A DNA stretch of 64,000 nucleotides, from NCBI GenBank assembly GCA_036504535.1, contig DASXUY010000071.1:1-64000 (forward strand), read 5' to 3'. The notes below the pieces were generated by a model. That model did not search any database. It was given only the letters and a program-made list of their open reading frames with translations, and was not told where the DNA came from. Origin of the DNA: JARLGU01 sp036504535 (lineage in GTDB: Bacteria; Armatimonadota; Armatimonadia; Armatimonadales; Capsulimonadaceae). The stretch's first letter is position 1. Each line of letters starts with the position of its first letter. Made by a program: the position numbers and the translations under genes. This document shows positions 54,701 to 63,070 of this stretch, in pieces.

Positions 54701-54808
54701 AAGACATCGTTGGCAGTGGACGCGGGGGGTAAGGCGATGGTCACGGCGACGACCAGCCCGGTGTATGTGTTGGAGGGCGGGGAGTACGCGCGGTTGACGG
54801 GATTTTGA
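51749..54808 (+). CDS. Large lipoprotein glycosidase (clan-A-like)
   Basis: About 1019 residues from the ATG at 51749 (GGAGG 8 nt upstream). The N-terminus ends in a lipobox, LVAC (Cys 26), so it is probably a lipid-anchored surface enzyme. Residues 30-650 comprise several beta-sandwich domains. The C-terminal third holds a TIM-barrel glycosidase-like region: YYWMNDGKASSFYFPYMERL, the acid/base candidate in FKSFNEVDIVPH (about 750) and the nucleophile candidate in FWIGETGARAC (about 858), as in GH39/GH5-type clan A. A small beta-domain ends the protein. It is third in the regulator-pseudopilin-glycosidase module. Substrate unknown. Confidence 0.85.
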   Translation: MKRTFNTFTLRFASCFFGLATMLVACSADALPDLPPGVAPARALVLGASVSGSTAAVAAGARYVAPVRVSVNGAAVTTPAKDGLAIAHTGYNDSTASLSYVLPAGATGTYEIWTAFNLGGVAKQSFKLSAGGSDTATSERVSWEQSNDVSWKLDWRKADGRVTLYPQDKALTIDESGKASGHKVLVAVVLSRVADLPAGMDERGGASRAAMEAWRPKAVTRRVYLLESALAIEADPLLRVIDARAEGLKSSTVASIFSSDEARQMVAAVGGGTLPALVVMDEAYTVLAVRRPSDGAKRIESALAATVPLDVVNPAASTARIAGEAMVDGAPVAWLVAGTWAGPSGLSLWGLDAESEARPNVSDPCIVEQFDTVLHSKWEARQVDGAKTAVISTSTGDFVWSRGTAYAFAYVNAAAERDVVLHLSQSGIQSAVWVNGRPAVFAADKSAAALSLAVRGGTDTTASITDQGGTVLVQPAHNEGAVSARMHLAAGWNRVLVKLTMQNGKGEAFLFRARFTEANGDAATGLRTALSDPQASTSLHAEAVRVQPLVTTDAPFNMAYAGKPLKLHVALKRLASADEPSPVVPLVPFRGKLSVTLKDYDGKIVAERPTSVVFPGSADIDLGAAPPTGYYSVHLALATVEGAPIVTFQPDGFSVIAGIASQKARAASKKMATTYYWMNDGKASSFYFPYMERLGIYRNIGGNPGPNVDLYGEANRRGLRLAGDLWYFEGPSVAESVTKLAPFVDTFKSFNEVDIVPHVRGTAEHWTTVTKAHYEAVKQVAPKATVLSASLVRPGANSWFKECLTLGMDKYVDIWDVHCYPRDAPTLGGSMSNSQNETELGVLKSYKELGRVNDKPFWIGETGARACHGADARRWQADMVAKMTATANSRDDFQKIGFLVPWWYSREHSSLGDIETGHMPGEAAYYTASALIDGFPYTRLDVGAGVQAARFGPTTMLWAPSGKQPVTLTLAAGKKWVLVDVVGRKTSLAVDAGGKAMVTATTSPVYVLEGGEYARLTGF

Positions 54809-54826
54809 GTGGGGAGGGGAAGAGAT

Positions 54827-54860
54827 TTAGGAGCCCTCGGGCCGGGCGGGCCTTTTTTAT
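54827..54860 (+). terminator. Terminator of the lipoprotein glycosidase, family E
   Basis: TTTAGGAGCCCTC, GC-rich hairpin with GGGCC, then CTTTTTTAT and CTCGCTTCGC. It is 19 nt past the stop codon. Confidence 0.75.
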
Positions 54861-54970
54861 AGCTCGCTTCGCGAGGGGATGACATGGTGCTAAGGTTGGG
54901 TTGATTCGGTAATAGCTCACAGTTGTAGCCAATATCATCAATCGGTCAATCGTTGCCAGCGCGTGGAGAG

Positions 54971-55030
54971 CAAAATTTCCATCCCGTTTCGGGAGGGTGC
55001 CGAGTCTTCGAGGTGGGTGGGCCTGAGATT
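54971..55030 (-). repeat. Family B hairpin repeat, minus-strand copy
   Basis: TTTCCATCCCG-ttt-CGGGAGGGTG reads on the minus strand as the family B constant stem, preceded by a variable segment with CCGAG/CTTCG-type pairing. The stem has lost some pairing compared with copies 1-3. Confidence 0.55.
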
Positions 55031-55146
55031 GCTTACACTTGTTTTGAACTGCTGCTAGTTTGGTTGCTTAGCTGTCCGCTTGCCGGTATCATAAAGAAGA
55101 AGGGACGCTACCGGTGTAGTTCAACGATGGCAGCGCACAGCATAAG

Positions 55147-56730
55147 ATGAGCGAATTGAAGAAGTTGATCGACGAGCAGGAAGCGCTGGTTAAGGATCTG
55201 GAGCGAGAGAGCGCGGCGGCATATTGGGACGCCGCTCTGAATGCGACGCCGGAGAACGAGAAACGGGCAGCGGATCTTGGGACGCAGCACAGCCTGTGCT
55301 ATGCCGACCCGACGCGCTATGCCGCTCTGCTTGCCACCGACGACGCCACCGACCACGACACGCTTCGTGCGCGAAAGCTGCTGATCGATGGCTTCGCGGG
55401 CAACCAGATGCCAGCCGATGTGCTGCGTGACCTCAACGAGCGCGCTATGGTCATCGAGAGCACATTCTCCAGCTTTCGTGCTAATCTCGGCGGTAAGGAG
55501 GTCACCGACAACGACCTCAAGGCGCTACTGAAATCGTCCACCGACAACGCTGAGCGACAACAAGCGTGGGAGGCTAGCAAGCTCATCGGTGAGCAGGTTG
55601 CGCCCAAGCTGCTGGAGCTAGTTGCAATACGCAACCGCGAGGCGCAGCGCCTCGGCTTCCCCGACTACTATGTGATGCAGATCCGACTCCAAGAGCTCGA
55701 CGAAACCGAGCTGTTTCGGGTTCTGGATGACACATCGGAACAGATCACGCCCGCGTTCCTGGAGTACAAAGCGTCGCTGGATACAAGCCTTGCAGCGAAG
55801 TACGGGATCGCCGAGGCAGACTTACGGCCTTGGCACTATGCCGACCCATTCTTCCAAGATGCGCCGTCGACCGGCCTCTCACTCGACAGCTATTTCGAAG
55901 GCAAAGATCTCGAAGCTATCGCCAAGCGCTTTTTCACTGCAATAGGCATGCCCATCGACCGCCTGATCGCGCAGTCCGACCTCTACGAGCGTCCCGGCAA
56001 AACCCAGCATGCGTTTTGCACCACAATCGGGCGCGGTACCGGCGATGTGCGGGTGGCGTGCAACCTGCGGCCCGATGCCCGCTGGATGGGCACCCTGCTG
56101 CACGAGTTCGGACACGCGGTGTACGACGACCTGATCGACCGCGAGTTGCCCTACTTCCTGCGCTCTATCGCGCATATTCTCACTACCGAAGCGATCGCCG
56201 AGTTCATGGGGCGACTCACAGACAACCCGGCGTGGCTCGCCGAGTATGTCGGTGTCCCGGAGAGCGACGCCGAAGCGATTGGCCGCGCGGCGCATGAGTC
56301 CGGGCGCGCGCATCTGCTGGTGTTCACGCAGTGGGTGCAGGTAATGACGCATTTCGAGCGCGCACTCTATGCCAACCCGGCGCAGGACCTCAACACGCTT
56401 TGGTGGGACCTGGTCGAGAAGTATCAGCGAGTGAAGCGCCCCGAAAACCGCAGTGCTGCAGACTGGGCTGCGAAAATCCACCTCGCGACAGCGCCAGTTT
56501 ACTATCACAACTACCTGCTTGGCGAAATGAACGCGTCGCAGTTCCTGCACACCCTCCGCAAGGAAGTAGCGCCAACCGACCGCGAATTAGTCACCAGCCC
56601 CGCCGTTGGCGCATGGCTCACGGAGCAGATATTCCGCCCCGGTGCGCGGTATCGGTGGAACGAGCTCCTGGAGCGCGCGACTGGCGAGCCGCTGAATCCG
56701 GCGTACTTTGTGGCGGAGACGGTGGCGTAG
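55147..56730 (+). CDS. M2/M3-like zinc metallopeptidase
   Basis: A 527-residue mostly helical protein with no signal peptide. The gluzincin motif HEFGH is at about residues 318-322, and the third zinc ligand Glu is in TTEAIAEF (about 346). The N-terminal helices and the FPDYYVMQIRLQELDETEL region resemble peptidyl-dipeptidase/ACE-like (M2) and oligopeptidase F-like (M3) enzymes. It probably degrades oligopeptides in the cytoplasm. It starts at the ATG at 55147, a few bases after the preceding repeat. A terminator follows. It is unrelated to the surrounding carbohydrate genes. Confidence 0.9.
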   Translation: MSELKKLIDEQEALVKDLERESAAAYWDAALNATPENEKRAADLGTQHSLCYADPTRYAALLATDDATDHDTLRARKLLIDGFAGNQMPADVLRDLNERAMVIESTFSSFRANLGGKEVTDNDLKALLKSSTDNAERQQAWEASKLIGEQVAPKLLELVAIRNREAQRLGFPDYYVMQIRLQELDETELFRVLDDTSEQITPAFLEYKASLDTSLAAKYGIAEADLRPWHYADPFFQDAPSTGLSLDSYFEGKDLEAIAKRFFTAIGMPIDRLIAQSDLYERPGKTQHAFCTTIGRGTGDVRVACNLRPDARWMGTLLHEFGHAVYDDLIDRELPYFLRSIAHILTTEAIAEFMGRLTDNPAWLAEYVGVPESDAEAIGRAAHESGRAHLLVFTQWVQVMTHFERALYANPAQDLNTLWWDLVEKYQRVKRPENRSAADWAAKIHLATAPVYYHNYLLGEMNASQFLHTLRKEVAPTDRELVTSPAVGAWLTEQIFRPGARYRWNELLERATGEPLNPAYFVAETVA

Positions 56731-57030
56731 GCTGGGCGAGGGACGGCGGGGCGGTGAAGTGTGGAGGATTTAGGATCGCTCAAGCCGCTCGGGCTTTTTT
56801 TCTCGCTTCGCTCCCTCTGTGGCAGGGCGTGGTTTAGTAATACTTCCGATTCCCCTTGCCTTTCCAAGGAGAGGGGCTAGGGGTGAGGTGCTTTCATCCG
56901 ATTTACTATACCAATTATACCAGTAAGCAATTTCAGACTGGTGAATACAGTCGGTTGTCCTGCCCACCACAGATGGAATGACCGTGTATTTTTCGTGCTC
57001 ACGGGTCCCCTTTCCGGGCTATTTGCAGCA
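56731..57030. other. Intergenic region with terminator and repeat
   Basis: Family E terminator at 56769-56800 and a CTTTCC/GGAGAGGGGC-type repeat at 56855-56892 (minus). No gene seen. Confidence 0.55.
56769..56800 (+). terminator. Terminator of the peptidase gene, family E
   Basis: TTTAGGATCGCTC, then AAGCCGCTCGGGCTTTTTTTC and CTCGCTTCGC. The T-run is on the plus strand, 38 nt past the stop codon. Confidence 0.8.
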
Positions 57031-57036
57031 ACGATG

Positions 57037-57065
57037 TTGACAGATCAGGCATACTCTGATATACT
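57037..57065 (+). promoter_or_regulatory. Promoter of the fifth pseudopilin-like gene
   Basis: TTGACA (57037-57042), 17 nt, TATACT (57060-57065). The 13-mer TTGACAGATCAGG is shared with the LacI promoter at 44241. Confidence 0.8.
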
Positions 57066-57108
57066 GGGCTAGTCAGTATTGATTAATGACGAGGTTACCA
57101 GTAGAATT

Positions 57109-57957
57109 ATGATTACCAACTCGCATTCAGGCAGCTCCTATATATTCCGCAGACGAGGAGGCTTTACTTTGATAGAGCTTCTCGTAGTTATAGCTATTAT
57201 AGCCATTTTGGCAGCTATACTTTTCCCCGTGTTCGCCAAGGCCCGTGAAAAGGCGCGGCAAAGCAACTGCACCAGCAATGAAAAGCAGTTGGGTCTGGCT
57301 TTCGCTCAGTACACGCAGGACTACGATGAATCGTTTCCTTTCGACTCGAACAATGGCAACATGAACGGTTGGGCGGGCGAGTTGTTCCCGTACATTAAGA
57401 GCTACAACAGCTTTTCGTGTCCCAACGATACAACCGTGGTCGGGCAGTATCGAAGTGTCTGCTCCTACGCAATGAACGCCAACGTCATGCAGGCCAAGCC
57501 CGGGGGAACATTGAACCCGTTCGCGTCGGTCGCTAAGCTGAGCGCACCAGCGTCTACAGTGCTGCTGTGCGAGGTGCAGGGTGTGCAGAATGTACAGCTA
57601 CTGGTGACCACCGAGGCGCAGAGCCCGACGGCGATAGGCAGCGCAGAGTCATGGGGCAATGGCAACAAGCCTGCGGCGAACGGCTACTCCGCGCTCTATG
57701 CGACAGGCAATATTGGCGGTTACCAGCTTGCGTGTATCCCTACCGACGGAGGGGCAGTGCACGACCTGACATCGATTTACCTTGCAGCTGACGGTCATGT
57801 CAAAACGCTGCGACCCGAATTGGTATCCGGCGGACGCACGCCGGCGGTTTCTACGACCGCGCAGGACACGTCAGCGTACTTCAAGTACGCGTCCGGAACC
57901 AGCGCCATGAAGCTGGGCGGCGGTTCTGCGGTCACGCTGACGTTTAGCCCGCTCTAG
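57109..57957 (+). CDS. Pseudopilin-like protein preceding a giant glycosidase
   Basis: About 282 residues from the ATG at 57109; a TTG at 57079 is in frame but lies only about 14 nt past the -10 element. Site RGGFTLIELLVV, helix, neck AREKARQSNCTSNEKQLGLAF, and a weaker C-terminal HDLTSIYLAADGHVKTL near residue 242 (H-X9-DG kept, preceding Arg lost). It has its own promoter but no adjacent regulator. Two stem-loops (57986-58030) separate it from the 1594-residue glycosidase, so the two are probably one transcript. Confidence 0.9.
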   Translation: MITNSHSGSSYIFRRRGGFTLIELLVVIAIIAILAAILFPVFAKAREKARQSNCTSNEKQLGLAFAQYTQDYDESFPFDSNNGNMNGWAGELFPYIKSYNSFSCPNDTTVVGQYRSVCSYAMNANVMQAKPGGTLNPFASVAKLSAPASTVLLCEVQGVQNVQLLVTTEAQSPTAIGSAESWGNGNKPAANGYSALYATGNIGGYQLACIPTDGGAVHDLTSIYLAADGHVKTLRPELVSGGRTPAVSTTAQDTSAYFKYASGTSAMKLGGGSAVTLTFSPL

Positions 57958-57985
57958 CATTCCTCCCCCTTTCGTTGTCCGACCC

Positions 57986-58030
57986 GCCGGGAGCAATCCG
58001 CTCCCGGCTGAGCATGCGCACGCGTGCTCA
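57986..58030 (+). other. Two stem-loops between pseudopilin and glycosidase genes
   Basis: GCCGGGAGC-aatcc-GCTCCCGGC (9 bp) followed at once by TGAGCA/TGCTCA with a 10-nt loop. No T-run follows, so this is more likely an mRNA processing or stability element, giving unequal expression, than a terminator. Confidence 0.55.
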
Positions 58031-58075
58031 ATACTGATCGCTCCCCAAAATCGCCACAATAAGGCTGAGAAACCA

Positions 58076-61000
58076 ATGAGATCTACCCGCATCGTCCATC
58101 ACACAGTATTTGCCTCGGCGTCCCTGCTATTAAGCGCTGGTGTCGCATTGGCCGCTCCCGCAAACCTTGCGCTTGCGCCGAGCTTCGAGGAGGGAATCTA
58201 CGGCTGGGGCGGTTATCCGTCGTTCCCAATCGAGCGGTCCAATGCGTTTGCGCATAGCGGCAAGTATTCGCTGAAGCTGCCGCAGGGTGAGGCGATAGCG
58301 AACGAGGCGACACCGGGGCGATATTGGGTGTCGGGAATGGACACGATCCCATATCGCGCTCAGCCCGGCGGGCGATATCGGTGTTCGATCTTCGCGCGGG
58401 CCGACGAGAAGAGCGGCAAGGCGTGCACGGTTTCGATGAACGTTTCGACGTTTATCTACAACTACCAGAAACCGTCGCGCACGGTCACGGTCCCAGCTGA
58501 CGGCGAATGGCATGAGGTAACGCTGGATGTCGCCTTGCCTGACTACGCCGAGTTTATTGCAGTTCATGTCGGGGTCACAGGGGGCGCATGGCTGGACGAT
58601 TTCTCCATTGTGGAGACCGCCGCCCCTGCGAAGAAGCCGGTGGAGGTCACGCTTTCGTCGCCGCTCTACTTTACACGCAAGCAGCCTGTGATCGTTACGG
58701 CCACCATACGCAACAACCAGGCGACACCGGCGACCATTGCCGTGACTGGGGAGGCGCGCCTGCCCGGTGTCGCTATCCCGGAGGCGAAGCCGCTTGGGGA
58801 GTACGGGCCGGTATACAAGAAGTGGACCGCGACGACGGTGACACTGGCGGCAGGAGCGACGACCACGCAAACGTTCACCATCGAGGCGGGAAAGCTACCT
58901 GAAACTGGTGTCAAGGTGGACATCACGGCGACACCGGAGGGCGGTGTGCCGGTCGCGGTTGGGACCCGCGAGGTGTTTGTTTGCGAGCGGCCCGACTGGA
59001 AGACGTGGTTTTCGGTGGGTGCGCAGTGCTACACATCGAACCGCTTCAACGGCGACTGGGTGAAGAACCTGAAGGAGCTTGGCGGGGATTCGGTTCGCGA
59101 GTGTATTCCGCTGCCGATGAGCTATCGGCACGCCGCGCCGAACACGTTCACGGACTATCCCATTGAGGCACGGCTTGACTACACGACTCGCTTGGGGCTC
59201 AAATGGCTGACGGCGTATCACACGGTGGTGAACAACGGGGCGGCGTGGGTGGCGGAGAACCCAGCGAACCGCATCACGCGTTACGATGGCACGCCGCTCG
59301 ACAGGCCCACGCTTTGCTACAACGCCACCGGAGCGCGAGCCGCAATGCTGCGTGACGCAGAGTTGACCGCAAAGCAGATTGACGCGTGCCCTGCGATCTT
59401 CGGCGTGCAGGTGGACAACGAAATCAACGCCATGGACTGCTACTGCACTGATTCGCAGAACTCGTTCCGGCGGTATCTTCAGACTGAGTTCGGCACAATC
59501 GCATCGGTGAATGCCGCGTGGGGCACATCGTATAGGTCATTCGCTGACGTGAACATTCCCCCGCCGCTGTTCACATCGTATCTGTTCGACTCATCTGGCC
59601 AGCTTGACGCTCCGCAGCCTGAAAAGCGCAATGCGGCTCGTGATTTCGCGTGGCTGAAGTGGCGCGAGGGAGCGTTTATCGGCTATTACCGCGACTGGAG
59701 CGCGCACTTTAAGAAGGTCGCGCCGAATATGCCGATCACGGACAACTTCTCGCTGTACGTCAGCACCCTGCCCCGCTTTTACTATGCCGCACCGGTCAAC
59801 CTCTTCCGCTTCGCCGAGTTCTTCGACGTGGGCGGTGTCGATACGGGTCCTAGCTATGGGTTAGATCCACAATATGATGCTTATCAGTTCGACTGGGTGA
59901 ACTCGGCGTGGGGCGACAAGCCGGTTTGGGTGCCGGAGATCTACTACGATTGGCAGAAAGCCCAAGACCACGCGGTTGGCTTCGACCTCTTTTACGGCAT
60001 GGGCCGCAAGGTAAGCCACACAAACCTCTTCACGTGGCCGGTGCTCGCAGACAAGTGGGGCGGTCCGTATGCCGACGAACTCAAGCGGGAGCGCGGCTAT
60101 ATGCTGGACAATGTCAAGAACGACATCGCCCAAGCGCGGGCGTTCAATGCCAAGGTGCCTGTCAGCTCCCTACACTATGTCGCGCCATCGGTCGGCATCT
60201 TCTGGAGCGGCGACATCCACAACTTTGCGCTTGCGATGCGGGGGCCGGATTGGCTGGCGGGAACTGATCCGCTCTACGATCTCGATAAGACGTTCACCGA
60301 TTTGCACTATCCGGTTCAGTTCGTCGACGAGAAGAAGATTGCGGCGACCAATCCCGCGTCTGTTCGAGCGCTCTTTGTGGGCGGGGCGCATTCGCTAAGC
60401 CGCGCAACGTGGCGCTCGATGGTAGCGTATGCGAATAACGGCGGCACGCTGGTGCTGAATGGCCCCACAGGCAACTATGACGAGAAGATGCAGCCATATG
60501 GGTCGGCAGGCTGTGCGGAGACATCGACGCTCGGGATCAGCCTCTCGGGATGGACAGGCGGCGGGATCGAGTTGTTCAGCCCCGGCGCATCACAGTGGGT
60601 AAAGCTGGGCAAGGGCCGCAAAGTACGCGGGTTCGGGCGATACAGCCGGGCACAAATCTCGGCAGCGTGGCAAACGCTTCTCGCCGACGCCGCTGGCAAG
60701 CCGGTGGTCGTGACGCGACCGCTGGGCAAGGGGCGTATCGTGTGGAGCCTCACCGATATCGCAAACCCGTACGCCAACTATCAAACGTCGAACACCCTGT
60801 TCTTTGTCGAAGGGCTGCTTGAGAGCGCTGGTATCGGCAGGCCGGTACGCGTCTTCGATGCCGCCTCGGGTGCCGCTGCGCCGAAGGTGACAGTGGCGGT
60901 CAATAAGCGAGCTGCTGGCGAAACGTATGCGTTCGTCAACAACTTCGGCGACGATGGCACGTTCCGATTTTATGTCAATGCTCCCGTCGACGGGCTGGCG

Positions 61001-62860
61001 ATCACCGAGATGATCTCCGGGCGAAAGCTGACCGTGACGCGCGACAAGGGATGCGGGGTTGTCACCGCTCAGGTGCCCAAGTGCGGGTATGCGGTGTTGC
61101 GAATCGCGTCGGCGCCGGTTGATCTCACAAAGCTGCCAGTTCGCCCGCTCCAAAGCGCGCCAGCCGCGATGGCGGTGAAGTCGTCGGGAGTAAGCTTGCC
61201 TGCGCCGACGGTGGCATCGCTGACTGAGAGCAAGACGACCGCAGGCGCGCCGCTGTTCTGGCTCTCCAGTCCGACAGTTCGCGCGGCGATCAGCCCGGCT
61301 AAGGGCGGGCGGATCTCGTTCCTTGCGGCACCAAACGGCGACCCGAACAATGTGATCGCGCCGGTGGGCATCTTCCCGCCCGACGGCATTGTCAGCGGCC
61401 AGGCAGGCGGGATCAAGGCCGTGCTCGATCCGGAAGCGCGTCCATATCCGGGTCTGACGATGGACAGCAGCTTCACGGTTATAGGCAAGACCGCGACAGC
61501 GGATGTGTCGTCGGTTTCGATGCGGTGTGCGGTTCCGGCCGAAAAGCTGCAGATCGACCAGACGGTTTCCGTGTCGAAGTCGGTCCCCGGCGCGCATATC
61601 AAGGTTCGTCAGCAGACCACCGACGGACCGCGCAAGCTGCGGCTGTATCTGCACGCGAATATGCTGCTGAACGGTGAAGTGAAGCGCGACGTGGCATTTG
61701 TCGCCGGCAATGACCGCCAGAGCGTCTCGTTCCCGTACAAGATGGGCGTTCAGGTGAGCCGACCCGCTGGTATCGCTGCGAAGTGGGGCGCGGTCGTCGA
61801 TGCCGAGAAGCATACTGCGGTGCTGTGCACACTGGACAGCGGCTACACGCAGGTGGCATTCTGGAACGGCATGCAGGACTACAACCTGGAGGCCGGATCC
61901 GATGTGGCCACGGTGACCACCACTGCCCCGCAGGACGGCGAGGTGACGTACTACGCCCTTACCGAGATGCGTCGACTAAACTTCGTCAACAACGGCATCG
62001 CGGGCTACTTCAACTCGTTCCCCGAAGCTGGCGGTCAGAGTATCGCCATCGCGGCGTGCTCGCTGACCGGCGATCGAACGCTGGATCTGGTGATTGTAGG
62101 CGTGAACGTGAGCACCGGGCAGGAGAAGGAGCTAGGGAGCGCTACGGTTGCGATCCGCCCCGTTGTCGGCGTCGAGCGCAACCTCTCCCTCGGCGGCGCG
62201 GGCGGCGGTTACGACATCTACCGTCTGTGCGTCAGGAACGGTGGCAAGCTAATCGTCCTCAAGGAGATCGACACGCGCAATGCCCCTCCGGCGGCAGATA
62301 CGGTCGTGGTATCGCCATCGACCGAAGTGGCGGCGTGGACCGGCGGCGCGGATGTGCTCGCTGGCCCCAAACGGGTGCCGTCGGCTACGGGATGGGCGCT
62401 GGAGAAGGGAACGGTGCGTGTGCGGTTCAAGACATCCGCCGCCCGCGACATCGTCCACAACGGTGTCGATCTCGCGAACGGATACCATGGCGCCGCAGAC
62501 TACCACCAGAACCGCAAATCACGCCTGTGGCTGAATATCCACGGCCTAGCGTCGTGGTCGCCGGTCTCTCCCATGATCTTCTTCATGCTCTTCGACAAGG
62601 ATGGCAACCGAATCCACGCCACCGCGAATGCGACCCTGCGCGACGACACATGGTACGAGATCACCGCCGTCTGGGACACGAAGGCGAAGTCGACGGCGCT
62701 CTACCTCGACGGCCAGCCGCTCAAGCTCGGCGAGATGGTCTTCCCGGACAACTGGACAGGCTGCGAGACCATCGACGCCGTCGATATCGGCGGCAAGGAC
62801 GTGACCCTCGGCGCTGGCAAGGTGCTGGCAGCGACGTCGGTGGTGAAGCGGGAGGAGTGA
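58076..62860 (+). CDS. Giant secreted GH42-like glycosidase
   Basis: A 1594-residue exported protein. Signal peptide 1-26 (VALA-APAN). Residues about 28-185 form a CBM4/9-like beta-sandwich, and about 190-300 an immunoglobulin-like module. The GH42 catalytic barrel spans about 305-690: acid/base Glu in FGVQVDNEINAMDC (about 450) and a nucleophile candidate in VWVPEIYYDW (about 620). The glutaminase-like trimerisation domain is about 700-920 (MVAYANNGGTLVLNGPTG). Further beta-sandwich modules follow. A LamG-like domain forms the C-terminus (about 1440-1590). It is likely a beta-galactosidase or related exo-enzyme on polysaccharides, co-transcribed with the preceding pseudopilin gene. Exact substrate unknown. 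Confidence 0.9.
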   Translation: MRSTRIVHHTVFASASLLLSAGVALAAPANLALAPSFEEGIYGWGGYPSFPIERSNAFAHSGKYSLKLPQGEAIANEATPGRYWVSGMDTIPYRAQPGGRYRCSIFARADEKSGKACTVSMNVSTFIYNYQKPSRTVTVPADGEWHEVTLDVALPDYAEFIAVHVGVTGGAWLDDFSIVETAAPAKKPVEVTLSSPLYFTRKQPVIVTATIRNNQATPATIAVTGEARLPGVAIPEAKPLGEYGPVYKKWTATTVTLAAGATTTQTFTIEAGKLPETGVKVDITATPEGGVPVAVGTREVFVCERPDWKTWFSVGAQCYTSNRFNGDWVKNLKELGGDSVRECIPLPMSYRHAAPNTFTDYPIEARLDYTTRLGLKWLTAYHTVVNNGAAWVAENPANRITRYDGTPLDRPTLCYNATGARAAMLRDAELTAKQIDACPAIFGVQVDNEINAMDCYCTDSQNSFRRYLQTEFGTIASVNAAWGTSYRSFADVNIPPPLFTSYLFDSSGQLDAPQPEKRNAARDFAWLKWREGAFIGYYRDWSAHFKKVAPNMPITDNFSLYVSTLPRFYYAAPVNLFRFAEFFDVGGVDTGPSYGLDPQYDAYQFDWVNSAWGDKPVWVPEIYYDWQKAQDHAVGFDLFYGMGRKVSHTNLFTWPVLADKWGGPYADELKRERGYMLDNVKNDIAQARAFNAKVPVSSLHYVAPSVGIFWSGDIHNFALAMRGPDWLAGTDPLYDLDKTFTDLHYPVQFVDEKKIAATNPASVRALFVGGAHSLSRATWRSMVAYANNGGTLVLNGPTGNYDEKMQPYGSAGCAETSTLGISLSGWTGGGIELFSPGASQWVKLGKGRKVRGFGRYSRAQISAAWQTLLADAAGKPVVVTRPLGKGRIVWSLTDIANPYANYQTSNTLFFVEGLLESAGIGRPVRVFDAASGAAAPKVTVAVNKRAAGETYAFVNNFGDDGTFRFYVNAPVDGLAITEMISGRKLTVTRDKGCGVVTAQVPKCGYAVLRIASAPVDLTKLPVRPLQSAPAAMAVKSSGVSLPAPTVASLTESKTTAGAPLFWLSSPTVRAAISPAKGGRISFLAAPNGDPNNVIAPVGIFPPDGIVSGQAGGIKAVLDPEARPYPGLTMDSSFTVIGKTATADVSSVSMRCAVPAEKLQIDQTVSVSKSVPGAHIKVRQQTTDGPRKLRLYLHANMLLNGEVKRDVAFVAGNDRQSVSFPYKMGVQVSRPAGIAAKWGAVVDAEKHTAVLCTLDSGYTQVAFWNGMQDYNLEAGSDVATVTTTAPQDGEVTYYALTEMRRLNFVNNGIAGYFNSFPEAGGQSIAIAACSLTGDRTLDLVIVGVNVSTGQEKELGSATVAIRPVVGVERNLSLGGAGGGYDIYRLCVRNGGKLIVLKEIDTRNAPPAADTVVVSPSTEVAAWTGGADVLAGPKRVPSATGWALEKGTVRVRFKTSAARDIVHNGVDLANGYHGAADYHQNRKSRLWLNIHGLASWSPVSPMIFFMLFDKDGNRIHATANATLRDDTWYEITAVWDTKAKSTALYLDGQPLKLGEMVFPDNWTGCETIDAVDIGGKDVTLGAGKVLAATSVVKREE

Positions 62861-62861
62861 G

Positions 62862-63069
62862 CCCCTGCTCGCACCGCTCGCTGTCCCCCCGGAGCGGGGA
62901 CTCTGTTGTCCGACTACCGCTTGACATGCCGGGTTCGGAACAGGATTCCGACATTGTCTATAGGGGGTGGCACCGCCATTCGGTTGTTTACATCCAAGAT
63001 GTCCCGCCAAGACGTGGTCGGACAACAGAGTCCCTACGAAGTGGGGACAGCGAGCGGTGCGAGCAGGGG
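62862..63069. repeat. 208-bp MITE-like element between convergent stop codons
   Basis: About 55-bp terminal inverted repeats: the left arm 62862-62917 (CCCCTGCTCGCACCGCTCGC...) pairs with the right arm 63014-63069. The element fills the gap exactly between the TGA of the giant glycosidase and the TAA of the metalloprotease gene. Hairpins of this size could end transcription from both sides. Confidence 0.8.
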
Positions 63070-63070
63070 G

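Larger units (their letters stand above)
54809..55146. other. Intergenic region with terminator and repeat
   Basis: Holds a family E terminator (54827-54860) and a family B repeat in minus orientation (54971-55030). No gene seen. Confidence 0.55.
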
